A DNA stretch of 64,000 nucleotides from assembly GCF_918797505.1 (NCBI RefSeq), contig NC_092797.1, forward strand, positions 46,846,157 through 46,910,156, read 5' to 3'. The DNA is from Bemisia tabaci. Lineage: Eukaryota > Arthropoda > Insecta > Hemiptera > Aleyrodidae. Position 1 is the stretch's first letter. Every line of letters begins with the position of its first letter. Both the position numbers and the translations under genes were made by a program. Under the pieces are notes generated by a model. The model was given only the letters and a program-made list of their open reading frames with translations. It searched no databases and had not been told where the DNA came from. Shown piece after piece: positions 19,677 to 29,951 of the stretch.

Positions 19677-20220
19677 ATAAACGATAATTAACATTGTTGA
19701 AGTAGGGTTATTCGACAATCGATCTGCAGATGTCACTGCTCTGTGTACGAAAGGCTCGAGAATCGTCCGTCAGCTGAGGTCGGACGTGAAGCGGGCGACG
19801 GTGCGCCTGCAAAAGCTGCTAATAGGCAGCCCGCTATGCATAATTGATTCGGCTCGCTCACGGTGCCCGGACTCGGGGACGCGATGGTGATGCTCGGTGA
19901 CACGGAGTGCTAATCGCGGGGCGCTCTTACGCGATGATTGGTCTACCGTCGCGAGCGCGACGCGCGCACGCACCGAGCGCCGCGCCGCGACGCGCGAGCA
20001 TTAACGTAATTAGCGCCGCGACGCGCAGGTGCGCTCGACCGACGCCAAGACAACTCCAGGTCACTCAGAACGATGTGCGCTAATTGTGATGAAGTTGTCA
20101 TTTGACACAGTTCTTCCGAAGTTGCTGTTCGTAAGAAAGTATAGAACCTTCGGTTGTTGTCAATTTTCTTCTGTTAAATTAAAAATTTCTCAAAAAATTT
20201 CGATTGCATCACCTTCAATT
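19677..20220. other. GC-rich unique DNA, possible regulatory
   Basis: The section 19780-20045 is CpG-rich (GCGCGACGCGCGCACGC-like) and interspersed with TAATTGATT, AACGTAATTAG and GATTGG motifs. It has no repeat structure. A promoter or enhancer is conceivable, but nothing confirms it. Confidence 0.3.
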
Positions 20221-20356
20221 GGACTGCATTTTGCAATTTAGAATTAAAAATTCTAGCCCGGTTTAAAAACAACGTATGTGCCATTAGTTTCCGCATGACA
20301 TAAGTGTTTTTTCAGATGAGCCAGAATTTATAGCTCTAAATTGCACAATGCAGTCC
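20221..20356. mobile_element. GGA-type MITE, family H copy 2
   Basis: GGACTGCATTTTGCAATTTA at the left is mirrored by AAATTGCACAATGCAGTCC at the right. It is 136 bp, and the flanks AATT/ACTT match at three of four positions. The interior has CCATTAGTTTCCGCATGACA. Confidence 0.85.
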
Positions 20357-20504
20357 ACTTATTATCAGTGTATTTTCCGAAGAAAATACACTATTTTAAG
20401 ATAATTTTATCTGCAATATAATTTGAAGTATCTGAAATTTCTCAGGAGAAATATGCATTAACCTCTAAGGTACATCTTTCATCACGGGAAATTTGGTAAC
20501 GTCT
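20357..20504. other. Unassigned DNA
   Basis: AT-rich. It ends with GGGAAATTTGGTAACGTC, resembling the inner part of family I. Confidence 0.4.
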
Positions 20505-20775
20505 AGTAGTAACGCTTGGATGCAAAGATTCGAGCTCGACGGTTATCCGTGTTGCGGGTTTATAAAATTGAAGGCGCGCCTGCAGAGGACTTGATTAAAA
20601 CGCAACGCGTGGATGCAATTATTCGTTCGTAACGGATGTTCATGTTGCCTACAGATATTATTGAAGGAGTTTTGCTTTTTTTCCTGTAGCAACGACTGCA
20701 TGCTCACACGGCGTTTTTCCTCTTTGCTGCAGTTTTCGAAGCCTCCTACAGCGTTTTTCCTCAGCGCGGCAGGCT
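20505..20775 (+). repeat. Family J composite repeat, copy 2
   Basis: Two related blocks lie in tandem. Around 20510-20572 they read GGATGCAAAGATTCGAGCTC, then ATCCGTGTTGCGGG and AAATTGAAGGCGCG. Around 20610-20675 they read GGATGCAATTATTCGTTCGT, then GGATGTTCATGTTGCC and ATTGAAGGAG. CGGCGTTTTTCCTC ends follow. The same order occurs at 26246-26500. Confidence 0.65.
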
Positions 20776-21403
20776 TTTCCGGGAACAAAGCCCGAAATCC
20801 CTCTCATTTTGAAAAGCCAATCAGGACGTTACCGGGAAATCCCCCGTCCCCGGCACTTGACTTTCCCGGGAAACTCGGATTCTCGGGCTCAAACGACAAC
20901 AATGGAACGCGACCGAGTTCCTCCGATTTGTGAAGGAAACTCGTCACAATGGGACAGATCACGACTGCCGGAAAGCTCGCAGGATTGCCGAATCGCCACG
21001 AAAACCGTGACAAGTCCCACCGGGAGTCGACGCGGAGCTCCCGCGATTTCGCAAAGGCGAGAGACTGTAGCCGCAACCCGAGTCAAAGGCTGCGAGGTCT
21101 CCCATTCATTCGTTCGGCCTCGGAGTCACCGCAGAGACCGGAGGAGGGGGAGGGGGGCTTTAAAGGGTTCGTTCGTGCCGAAACCAGAACTTCGCCAACT
21201 TAATTAATTCGTTCCCGATCAGTCGGATTCGTGTTTACGGTGTCGGTATTCGGCGATGATTGGGTCGGTTTTCACTTTGTAACGACGTTAGTGGACGCCG
21301 TGATTGTAGGTTGGATATTCTGGGTGGAATTTTACGCTGAGGCAAGGAATCAGCCGAGCCGATGTTGCGATTAGTCCAAATCAGTCCGAAAAGAAGGTGG
21401 TTA
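20776..21403. other. Unassigned DNA
   Basis: Moderately GC-rich, with several overlapping frames and no domain recognised. Confidence 0.35.
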
Positions 21404-21717
21404 CTAGAGTCCCTTTATACTGAGAGTCAAGACAATTTGAATCAATTGCTGATTGGTTCCCGTATTTTAGGCCTCCACAGTGTCACAAACGGGAATAAAG
21501 ATTACATTTTCACCAATTGCAAAGATTATAATCTGGAATGGACCAGGGAATTACGGGTTCGGCAAGGAACAAACGGAATGAGAGGAGGAACGGAGAAAGG
21601 CATTTGAGAATGGGCCGATCAAAGATTACGAAAAACGTTCAATTTCTGTAATCTTTATTCCCGTTTGTGACATCCATAAGCCGAATTGTCTTGACTCTCA
21701 GTATATAGGGACTCTAG
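21404..21717. mobile_element. Inverted-repeat transposon, family P
   Basis: The left arm starts CTAGAGTCCCTTTATACTGA then GAGTCAAGACAATT, and later ACAAACGGGAATAAAGATTA. The right arm mirrors it (TAATCTTTATTCCCGTTTGT, AATTGTCTTGACTCTCAGTA, TATAGGGACTCTAG). It is 314 bp and flanked on both sides by TGGTTA (21398-21403, 21718-21723). Depending on where the ends are placed, the TSD is 4-6 bp. No transposase is present. Confidence 0.85.
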
Positions 21718-22145
21718 TGGTTACCCAATGTTCCAAAACAGAATTTTCTCTGTAGGGTTCAGCCATCATTTCCAAACGGGAATTCCGCTTGCAATAATCG
21801 AGAATAAAATGTTTCTATACATTGATGAAAGCAGAAAAAACAGTTGAATAAAAATTTGACCAGCTGCTAAGTCGTGTCCTTTAACCCCAAAGCTCCCACA
21901 AATTGAGAGCCGTACTTAATTTAAGAAAAGAAAGAAAAAAAAAACATGTCAGAGAAATATTCTTTAGAGAGAAGTGAGGGGAAGAAGTTAGGCGAGAGCA
22001 TCGTCCCTTTCGTTTTTCCGTCTCTCCTTGAGTTTGGGGGAGTGTTTAAAATACACCACGCACCGACCTTAAAGGCAATCGTTCAATCGTTCCTGCCACA
22101 AAGCTACAAAAAATCACACGAAAAGGGAAAGGAGTCGGAATCGAA
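21718..22145. other. Unassigned DNA
   Basis: No repeat ends recognised. Confidence 0.35.
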
Positions 22146-22395
22146 CAGTGGCGTGGTGTGCTTTGCGATGTATCGATTGATCTGTCTTTTGAACTTATGA
22201 AGAAGGATCGACACACAGGGTGTTTGCAACGAATAACTTAATAATCGATTCTTTACCACAGCTTCAAATGGGGAACTGTCGATGATCATTCACGCCTCGT
22301 TGCTGTCGTTCGCAACGAACGCTTTAATAATCGATTCTTTACCACAGTTTCGAATAGGGATGTATCGATACTCGATCATTCGCGACTCGCCATTG
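22146..22395. mobile_element. hAT MITE, family B copy 3, internally duplicated
   Basis: CAGTGGCGTGGTGTGC to GCGACTCGCCATTG, with a perfect 8-bp TSD GAATCGAA (22138-22145, 22396-22403). It is 250 bp against 164 bp for other copies. The right half is present twice: ATAATCGATTCTTTACCACA occurs near 22240 and again near 22330, each followed by TTCNAAT.GGGA and a CGATCATTC block. The TSD encloses both, so the duplication is part of the mobile unit or arose after insertion. Confidence 0.9.
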
Positions 22396-23051
22396 GAATC
22401 GAAGGGTAGGGAAGAACAATCAAACCCGGATCAATTCTCCAGGGCAGCCCGCGCGGCGGAGTGTTTGAAAACAGCTCGAAAATTAAACAAACAACCCGTC
22501 GACACCAAGATGTGATTCGAAACAAACCGCAGTTCAAATCGAACCCTATAAAGTTCCGATCCCGAATCGTTAAACGCGTTTTCAATCGGCTTGGCGGCGG
22601 GGGCGGGGCTGAAATTCGCTCATTTTTGCAGCTCTCAATTTTGCAGGAACCCACTGACACGCTGCGGTTTCAGCTAATTAAAACTCCGCTCGTCGGATCG
22701 GATGATTAACGACGGCCCAGGGTTGCCGGGAGAGCTGTCCCTTCTCCCCCCGCCCCGAGTGCAAAATCGCGGGATTAGCCCCGCGCAATACGGGCGCGCC
22801 GCCGCCTTTTTTTTAATCCAATTAACCTTTGTTCTGGTTGGCGCTTTTAATTGCTAATTCTCTCGCGTTGCAAACCGTGTGTAAACGCGGCGCTTATCGC
22901 AATCCTCGTTCGGTCACTCGCTGTCCGTAATGAGTGCGGATCATGGGAGGCTCGGATCCAATGACGTCAGCGATCCGGGTGTTAAGGGTTGTTTTTTCAT
23001 CCCCTTTTTTAGTCACTGTTATATTTGCACCGGTGACGAATAAGGACTCCT
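22396..23051. other. Unassigned DNA
   Basis: GC-rich patches at 22590-22610 and 22735-22800, and TTAATTGCTAATTC-like sequence near 22850. No coding or repeat signal. Confidence 0.35.
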
Positions 23052-23429
23052 CACTGAAATACCCTGCTGCGATAGCGAAGAGAGCAGTAAGTGTAAAAGT
23101 GAAGTTCTAAGAAAACGGGACTAGAAGGGTCTGACTGGAAAATTTTATTGAAAGGAGCCTCCGTTCTTTGTCAAATTACCACTAATCATCCGGAAGACGC
23201 TCAGAAATCGTTTGGATAATTAAAAATCGATCGACTTAGTTCCAATTTAAAAAAAAATTGGTAATATCCATTTTCACGTTCGGCCAGTGTCAGCCAAGAC
23301 AGCCGTATGTGCTATCCTCTGCATGCTTTTGCGGTTGCGTTTTGGTTACACACAGCAAATACATTGAAACTCGATTTCGAAAATTTGACACTTACTGCTC
23401 TCTTCGCTATCACAGTAGGTCGTGCAATG
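23052..23429. mobile_element. Inverted-repeat element, ~378 bp
   Basis: CCTGCTGCGATAGCGAAGAG then AGCAGTAAGTGT at the left is mirrored by ACACTTACTGCTCTCTTCGC then TATCACAGTAGG at the right. The outer ends CACTGAAATAC and GTGCAATG resemble degraded CACTG/CAGTG. Flanking dinucleotides differ (CT, AC). The inner DNA is not inverted. Confidence 0.7.
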
Positions 23430-23550
23430 ACTGAAAACTTACGTTCTATTTTACCACGGCAGTAGTGTTGCCAGCTTCCGGAAACCATCACCCGTTTTCC
23501 ATTGCAAATCCCATCACAAATTCATCACGTCTGAATCAGTTTACCCGCAA

Positions 23551-23712
23551 CAGAGGCGGATCCAGCAATTTGACAACGCCAGATTCCCTCCATTTAAACC
23601 TATGCTAAATAATCGATTCTCGTCGGAGCACCTGGCCCCTCCAAGGATCGATACATTCCCATAGGTTTAAATGGAGAAAAACAAGGTTGCCAAATTGCTG
23701 GATCCGCCTCTG
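23551..23712. mobile_element. hAT MITE, family C
   Basis: CAGAGGCGGATCCAGCAATT at the left and AATTGCTGGATCCGCCTCTG at the right, 162 bp, with a perfect 8-bp TSD ACCCGCAA (23543-23550, 23713-23720). A CCATTTAAACCTATG motif is shared with family B, so the two may be related. It is the only copy in the window. Confidence 0.93.
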
Positions 23713-24301
23713 ACCCGCAATGCATATCTTAAAGCACAAAACCGCGTATCTCGCTTTAAGGCGATGTAGATCTTCCGTCCCTTTTTACATTTTTGAAGGA
23801 TGACCGACCATCGTCGATGCGCGAAATTTCGCCCGATTTATCTCCGCCCTCTCTAGAGTGGCCGGAACGAAGACGTTCGGACGCCAGCGGAACGACTCAA
23901 AGAGAAAGAGTATCCATGTTCCTTTCACACCAACGACGGCGACGTCGATGACGACCTCGTTATGCATCCCACGTCACGCGCGTCACAAGGAGCACGTAGC
24001 CAACCTGCTCCGATGCACTCTCCGCCGATCGCTCCTTTTCTTCTTGCTTCCTCGTAAAAAAAAGCTTGTTTTTTCCCCCTGTTTTTCCGCGAAGGGTATC
24101 GAAGCTTTTATGGAAACCGTCACGGTTTAAAAGTTTCCTCTCGTGTCGCGGTCGTACCGTCAAGCTGAGAGGGAATGCCGTCGAACGTTGCCGATTTTCT
24201 GCCAGTTACTTAAAATAATTTCTATAGATTCAAGCGATTTTAGTTGCACTTTATCAAGGTGGACTCAGTTAGGAGAAACTGAGAACAAAGACAAGTCGGG
24301 G
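23713..24301. other. Unassigned DNA
   Basis: Moderately GC-rich with two overlapping anti-parallel frames (23858-24130 plus, 23960-24163 minus). No domain was recognised. Confidence 0.35.
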
Positions 24302-24592
24302 CAGGGTGTCTACAAGTCCGGAATTTCCGGAAATAGTACCGATTTGTTAAGGGCGGTCCGGAAGTACTGAAAAATTGCGGAAATTCCGCAAGGAAATCCG
24401 AAATTTTTGTCATTTCTGTCGCAATTTGAGCGAGAAATTCAAATTTCTGACATTTTTCGAATTTCGTCAGATGAAGGTACTGAAAATGTACTGAATTTTT
24501 CTGTTGAAGGGGTACTGAATTTCATGGGAATGTACTGAAAAAGTACCGTAAAAGTACCGATTTTTGGCCAGCCTGTTTTAGTAGACATCCTG
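24302..24592. mobile_element. hAT-like MITE, family D copy 2
   Basis: CAGGGTGTCTACAAGTCCGG to TAGTAGACATCCTG, 291 bp, with a perfect 8-bp TSD AGTCGGGG (24294-24301, 24593-24600). The interior contains repeated GTACTGAA/GTACCG phrases. It fixes the ends and class of family D. Confidence 0.92.
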
Positions 24593-24938
24593 AGTCGGGG
24601 AAAAAGGGCAAGTTGGGAAGAACCCGTGTTTACGGGAATGTTGGATTTTTTTGTGTCGCATCGTATGGCTTCTAGTTCTCCTAATCGGGATCGGAAAATC
24701 TCGAAATCATTTTTTTTATCCTGTGTTGTCCGGAAAGCCAGGGAATCTTTTATAATAGGTGAGAGAAAAAATGAGAAATTCAGAGAATTCCAATTATAAA
24801 TTCTCTGGTAAGTCTGTTCGATGCATAATATGAAAATTGCTAGAAAAAGCGTTTCGGAGAATCTGCAGGTGTCTGAAATTCGATCAGTTTCGTGTATATA
24901 AATGGAAACCACCGAGTATGAGTTCTCTCGGTTTCTTT
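24593..24938. other. Unassigned DNA
   Basis: The 180-codon minus frame 24439-24981 crosses parts of two MITEs and is rejected as a gene. Confidence 0.4.
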
Positions 24939-25103
24939 CAGTGGCGTGGCGTGAACTGCGATATATCGATTGTTGTGCCATATAAACCTATGGAAAAGGA
25001 TCGATAAACAGGGTATTCACAGCGAACACCTTAATAATCGCTTCTTTACCATCGGTTTAAATGGCAGAACAATCGATATATCGCAAAGCACGCCACGCTA
25101 CTG
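24939..25103. mobile_element. hAT MITE, family B copy 4
   Basis: CAGTGGCGTGGCGTGAACTG to GCACGCCACGCTACTG, 165 bp, with a perfect 8-bp TSD GTTTCTTT (24931-24938, 25104-25111). Of the family B copies, it and copy 1 keep the best-preserved termini. Confidence 0.93.
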
Positions 25104-26169
25104 GTTTCTTTGAATAATTATTGGAAGAGTTATCAAAGAGTGATCCAATCTGTTAAAATATATTTGTTTATTTAAAGCGGCAATGCTGCCCTGTCATGTC
25201 ATAAGGTGGTAAATTTTCTCGCTTATGAATCTGTTTTCACCTATCTCTGATTTTCTAACTCAGAAAAAAAAATTGTAAAAAATACTGCAAAGTCAGCACT
25301 CTGTTTGTCGAGTACTTTCATTGCAGACAATAAAATGATCTCGTGCAAAATGCTCCGTTTCTTGGCAACATTCAAAGCTTCATAAGGTGTTTTTTCCCAG
25401 CTTGACAGAATAACTTCACATCGTCTTGGTTTTTATCTTTTCTTTCTTCTTTTTCCTCTTTTTCTTCCTCTTCTCCTCCTGCTTTTCTCGTTCTTTCGTA
25501 CGTGGTTCTAATTCACGCGGCGGGATTGTTGAGTCGCACCTATTAATCATGCGAGATCGCCAGTGCTAAATGAACAAGTTCCCTGAAAACTTCTCTTTAC
25601 GATTCGGATCGCGTGGTCGCCGTAAGTTCATAAGTCGCTCTGCTCGCACAAGCGATGTAACGCTCTTATTCGTTTGTCAGGGGTTTTTTTTCGCTCTTCT
25701 CGCGGGCCGCTTGAGGTTGGCGTGTTCGAAATACTGATACCACGATGGTCGCCGTGCTGTTTCTTTTGAGCCGCTGTTTAATACAGAGCACGGATTTGAA
25801 CAAGGTTTGAACTGTTCGATGGATGTTTAGAGATTTAATGATCGGTTTCATCAGGGGTGGTTCTTGTTTCCTATTTTTGTGGTAAAATTACGCCGTTTGG
25901 CAGTATTTAACCAGACTGAGCGCAATTGCATTTTACGTTGCCTAACACGTTTTTCTACCTTATATTATTTTTTGTAAGAGAGCAAAATACGCTTCGAGAC
26001 TTTCTGTGAATTCCCCCAGGTGAATTATGAGGGATATATTCGCAAAATTTTAAATCAGAATGTTGGTTAATTTCTGTCGAAAAATGAATTTTGAGAGGAA
26101 ATTAGGCTACGTCTGATGTAGTTAGGCTCTTATCAAATGAAAATGTTATGAAATAATATAAAAAACTTT
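25104..26169. other. Unassigned AT-rich DNA
   Basis: CT-rich stretch near 25430-25490. No elements recognised. Confidence 0.4.
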
Positions 26170-26500
26170 CCTCCAAATTTATTGGAGGAAATTTGGCAAC
26201 GCTTGACTGGTCATGCGGCGTTTTCCCTCAGCACGGCAATCGTAACGCCTGGATATAACTATTCGAGCCCGACGGATGTCCGTGTTGCAGATACATGAAA
26301 TTGAAGGCGCTTTTGCGTTGACTTGATTGTAACCCAACGCCCCGGAATCTTGGATACAACTTTCGTGCTTAGTGGATGTCCGTTTTGCATAGGGATGAAA
26401 TTGAAGGAGTTTTGGTTTTTTTTGCTAGGCAACGGCTGATGTTTGATGCTTTGATGTGGCGTTTTTCCCTAACACGGCAGTTTTCGGATGCCTCTCACAA
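26170..26500 (+). repeat. Family I end plus family J composite
   Basis: AATTTGGCAACGCTTGACTG then GCGTTTTCCCTCAGCACGGC is a family I right arm. Two family J blocks follow (ATTCGAGCCCGACGGATGTC near 26263 and CGTGCTTAGTGGATGTCCG near 26365), and then a CGTTTTTCCCTAACACGGCA end. The same arrangement occurs at 20505, so I and J pieces travel together. Confidence 0.65.
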
Positions 26501-26789
26501 TCCGAACGATTGAGCATTCCTGGCGTCCGAGGAAACCGGACCGGACAGCGACATGAGGAGTTGACGAGCAGAGGAGGAATTAATTAGGAGATGGAAATTT
26601 GAATAAAACGGCAAATTACACACGGCCCGACATAGACATAGCGCGACGGCTCAGAGCATCCCGACCGCCGCTGGACCCGTTTTTCTCACGCTGAAAAGCC
26701 CGGCGCACGGTGGTCACCACTTACCGGCAACGGTTTAACACCGATTACCAATAAAGAAACTCGTCACCATTGATGATGCCTTCACGTTG
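26501..26789. other. Unassigned DNA
   Basis: No feature recognised. Confidence 0.35.
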
Positions 26790-26928
26790 CCTGCACAGTA
26801 CGAAGCAAATTCCTTAAAATTTTCAAAGGAATCCGCTCAAGCATTCTCGTGTAAAAAATTCAATTGAGCATGCAGTTTAAATTGGCAATAGCTGATGTGG
26901 TTCGGTTCTTTTCTGTTAAACGCGGCCC
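26790..26928. repeat. Family F half-copy, 5' truncated
   Basis: Starts at the family centre (AGTACGAAGCAAATTCC) and runs through AATAGCTGATGTGGTTCGG to the end AAACGCGGCCC. The left arm is gone, so it cannot be mobile. Confidence 0.8.
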
Positions 26929-27219
26929 AATTGAATTATTCAAAACTGAAGGAAAACGGTTTACGTATCTCTGTCATTTGCAGTAAAATAAATTCCAAAA
27001 ATTATTAATTTTTTAGTTCCGCGCGGAAAATCAGGGAATTCTGAACATTTTAATGAGGAGAAACGTGGGAAAGACAGGAAAGTCAGAAATTTTTCCCCCG
27101 AGTCTAGAGACGTTCTGAATAGGTACCCAGATGTTTTGGCGAATATTCGCTTTTTTAAAAACGGACAGAATTTTTTTAAAGAGAAAGGACCCACATTTTC
27201 TCAAGCGAAGTGTTCAATT
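26929..27219. other. Unassigned DNA
   Basis: Contains GTCAGGAA/AATCAGGGAA-like phrases of the worn hAT-like group. No defined ends. Confidence 0.35.
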
Positions 27220-27599
27220 GGACGTATTTCTACCAAACAGACCTATGCGGAGGTGAGAAACATGGGGTGTGCTCTAGGAAGCTGCATAAGAAGCAATGTA
27301 AAAGTGGGCGTGGTTCCTTTTGAAGAATTGGAAAAGCGGGATATTGCATTCTATCAAACAGACCTATGTGCCAACTGAATGAGGAACTCATGAGCCGCGG
27401 GCATGGCAAGAGAGCCTTGTGGACAGGGCTCATGAGTTAAAGACTCCCTCCAACGATCTCCCCGCCGCGCTCCGGCTCCTTCATTGCCGCTGACGTCACT
27501 GGCGCTTTATTATTCCCATTCACTCTTACGGCCAGAGAACTAACGAGCACACCCCACATTTCTCACCTCCACATAGGTCTGTTTGGTAGAAATACGTCC
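27220..27599. mobile_element. GGA-type MITE, family G copy 2
   Basis: A TIR of about 58 bp: GGACGTATTTCTACCAAACA then GACCTATGCGGAGGTGAGAA on the left, mirrored on the right to AATACGTCC. The TSD is AATT (27216-27219, 27600-27603). It is 380 bp. The phrase CTATCAAACAGACCTATGTG occurs a third time inside (near 27352), so an internal duplication or nested end is present. The 27136-27378 frame is an artefact of this repeat. Confidence 0.9.
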
Positions 27600-27956
27600 A
27601 ATTGAAGTTCCTATCGACTGAAACAGAACGGTTTCTCATCGTGTCTGTCTGTGACATCACGATCGAAGGAATCAACACCAATTCGCACGATCACAAGAGC
27701 GTGGTGGAAAGGGTAAGACGCCTTTGCGAGCGAAACTCTTCAATTAGAGACCAATTACAGGTTGATTTAGCGGGTGAGGCGGAGCACGGACGAGAACATA
27801 GAAGGCCACGTCTCACTATCCGCCAAGTCAGGGTTTTGCACCAGCCGCGCGCACTTCCCTCTGAATATTTGAAAACTCGGGAAAAGCAACTTCCGAGTCC
27901 GTTTTCCGAGGCGGAAACCTGCCACACGGTTGCACACTCGATGCAATTTCAACGTA
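27600..27956. other. Unassigned DNA
   Basis: Frame 27602-28042 (146 codons) crosses into repeats on the right and has no recognisable domain. Confidence 0.35.
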
Positions 27957-28224
27957 CCTCGATGGTCGTTATTAGTGTTGCACCCAACAGCGTATCTCTT
28001 GGAGGGAAAATTGGACTACATTTTGCAATTAGGAACTATTAATTCCGGCTCGGTTTAAGAACAACTTATGTGCCATTAGTTTCCCTATGCACATACGTGT
28101 TTTTTCAGATGGGACAGAATTTATAGCTCCAAATTGCAAAATGCTGTTCAGTTGTGCTCGTGTGTGAGCTTTTTCCCTCCGTATTGAGATTTTCAGCTTT
28201 ATGCTGACTTTTAACGCACGTTGG
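27957..28224. repeat. Family Q element copy, interrupted
   Basis: The sides match the reverse complement of the element at 29773: TTAGTGTTGCACCCAACAGC on the left, and ATTGAGATTTTCAGCTTTAT then TTAACGCACGTTGG on the right. A family H element (28013-28149) separates the halves. Confidence 0.75.
28013..28149. mobile_element. GGA-type MITE, family H copy 3
   Basis: GGACTACATTTTGCAATTAG on the left, AATTGCAAAATGCTGTTC on the right, 137 bp. The flanks AATT and AGTT agree at three of four. Comparison with the uninterrupted family Q sequence shows that the target was GAAAA/CAGT. Confidence 0.85.
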
Positions 28225-28391
28225 CTACAAAATCCAACTTACTATTAGCAATAGTATTTTAAAGCTAAAATTATCACTAATTTCATTCAGTCAATGCGTA
28301 TCTGAAGAGCAAGAATTTTCTGAGTTTGAAGAAACTCTTCTATGAATGCGACTTAAAACTAGAGGTCTCCCTTTCACATTCCCATTTCTAA

Positions 28392-28617
28392 CACTGGAAA
28401 AAAAACACATTGTATCTAGAGTCCAGACTCTTGAAAACATTGATAAGAAAAAGGACTCTTGATTCAATCAGATTTAAGCTTAAATCAAAAGGAAATCCGC
28501 TCAAATTAAGAGGCTTGATTCTTGATTTAAGCTTAAATCTGATTGAATCAAGAGTATTTTTTCTGGTCGGTATATTTAAGAGCCTGGACTCTAGGTTCAA
28601 TGTGTTTTTTTCCAGTG
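28392..28617 (+). mobile_element. Foldback CACTG MITE, family A copy 3
   Basis: CACTGGAAAAAAAACACATT to TTTTTTCCAGTG, 226 bp, with TSD AA (28390-28391, 28618-28619). The centre is in plus orientation. Confidence 0.93.
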
Positions 28618-29365
28618 AATTATTTTGTCTATTACATTTCTTTTATTCTCTTCGTAAATTTAAATGTATCGGAATCAGTCCTGTACACGGTGCGAATCCC
28701 AAATTTCGGCAAGTCGGAAAAGTGAAAAGAAGAAGAAGAAAAGGAGAAAAACCCTAGATGGTGAAAATCCCTCGACTCGCCGGATTTTCCCGGGCTTTGC
28801 AACCCTGTTCCCTGTGCGCGGTGCCATTCGTGTCAGCGCGGGGAGAATTGAGTGCCTCCTAACCGGTAATAACGGGCGTTTTTCCGGTTGGAACAGTTCT
28901 GGCGGTCGGGAAGCGAGGGGGGGGGGGGGGCGAGGGGGGCGGCCAGAACAGATTAAATTGATATTAACTTACACGACCCGCGGAGGGAAATTACAGACTC
29001 ATCGGAGTTAAATAATAGTAATCTGGGCGCGAGGGGGCTTGCACAGCTTACGCCCCCCGCCCCCCGCCACGCCCAACACCTTAGCCCCCCCACCCCTCGC
29101 TCCCCGCTCCCTCGAACCCCGTGAGCCTTTTGAGGATCCCATTTCCGAGAGGGAAAAATTCTTGGACTTTTCTGCTCGCCGAAAACGCACGATGTGAGTC
29201 GCCGAGGGCTTCCGTCCTTGATTACGTGACGCTGAGTCGGTGATCTCTTCCTCTCGACCGCGCAAACATAACGTTAAAAATTAAGGGCTTTAACGACGAC
29301 GATTTGAAATCGCCATTTCAGTGAAGACACTATACATTTTTGAGAGACCCCGCACTGCTATCTTC
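28618..29365. other. GC-rich DNA with 14-base G tract
   Basis: G run at 28917-28930, and C-rich block 29055-29100. Nearby frames (28664-29011 plus, 29008-29265 minus) are arginine/glycine-rich artefacts. Confidence 0.45.
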
Positions 29366-29528
29366 CAGTGAAGTGGCGTGCTTCGGGATAAATCGATTGT
29401 TCCGTCATTTAAACTTATGGAAAATGATCGATAAACAGGTGTTTGCAACGAACATCTTAATAATCGATTCCTTACCATAGCTTCAAATGAGGGAATATCA
29501 ATAATCGATCATTCACGCTTCGCTATTG
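29366..29528. mobile_element. hAT MITE, family B copy 5, degraded
   Basis: CAGTGAAGTGGCGTGCTTCG to TTCACGCTTCGCTATTG. The interior ATCGAT blocks are conserved. No clear TSD remains. Confidence 0.78.
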
Positions 29529-29568
29529 TATCCTATACATTTTAAAATATCTTCGGAAGCCAACACCA

Positions 29569-29702
29569 AAATTCGCCTAGTGTTAACTCATGACTTTTCA
29601 GATTGAGCATTGGCATAGCATCCTAACGTAGGTAATTTGAAAAATTTCACCCATCAAAGTGCTCGCCCAGACCTCATACGTCATGACCAGGCGAATTTTA
29701 TT
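29569..29702. repeat. Small inverted repeat
   Basis: AAAATTCGCCTAGTG near the left and a mirrored CCAGGCGAATTTTA at the right suggest a roughly 134 bp MITE. Only this copy was seen. Confidence 0.45.
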
Positions 29703-29772
29703 TGAATTTTTCCCCAAACTAATTGCAGTAGACGCTTTAGTCATTTAGGCAGAAAAACTTGGTGAGGAAGTC

Positions 29773-29951
29773 AACGCACGTTTAAAAATCAGCATAAAGC
29801 TGAAAATCTCAATACAGAGGGAAAAAGCTCATAATGAGCACTGTTTTCACGCTAAGAGATATGCTGTTAGGTGCAACTTGCAACACTAGTCATTGAGATT
29901 ACACTCTGTATCGAGATTTTCAGCTTTATGCTGATTTTTAACGCACGTTGG
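29773..29951. mobile_element. Family Q MITE, uninterrupted copy
   Basis: AACGCACGTTTAAAAATCAG then CATAAAGCTGAAAATCTC at the left is mirrored by GAGATTTTCAGCTTTATGCT then GATTTTTAACGCACGTTGG at the right. The TIR is about 50 bp. Confidence 0.78.

Noticed and set aside
24439..24981. 180-codon minus-strand frame
   Set aside because: It combines parts of a family D element, unique DNA and a family B element, so it cannot be an ancestral gene.
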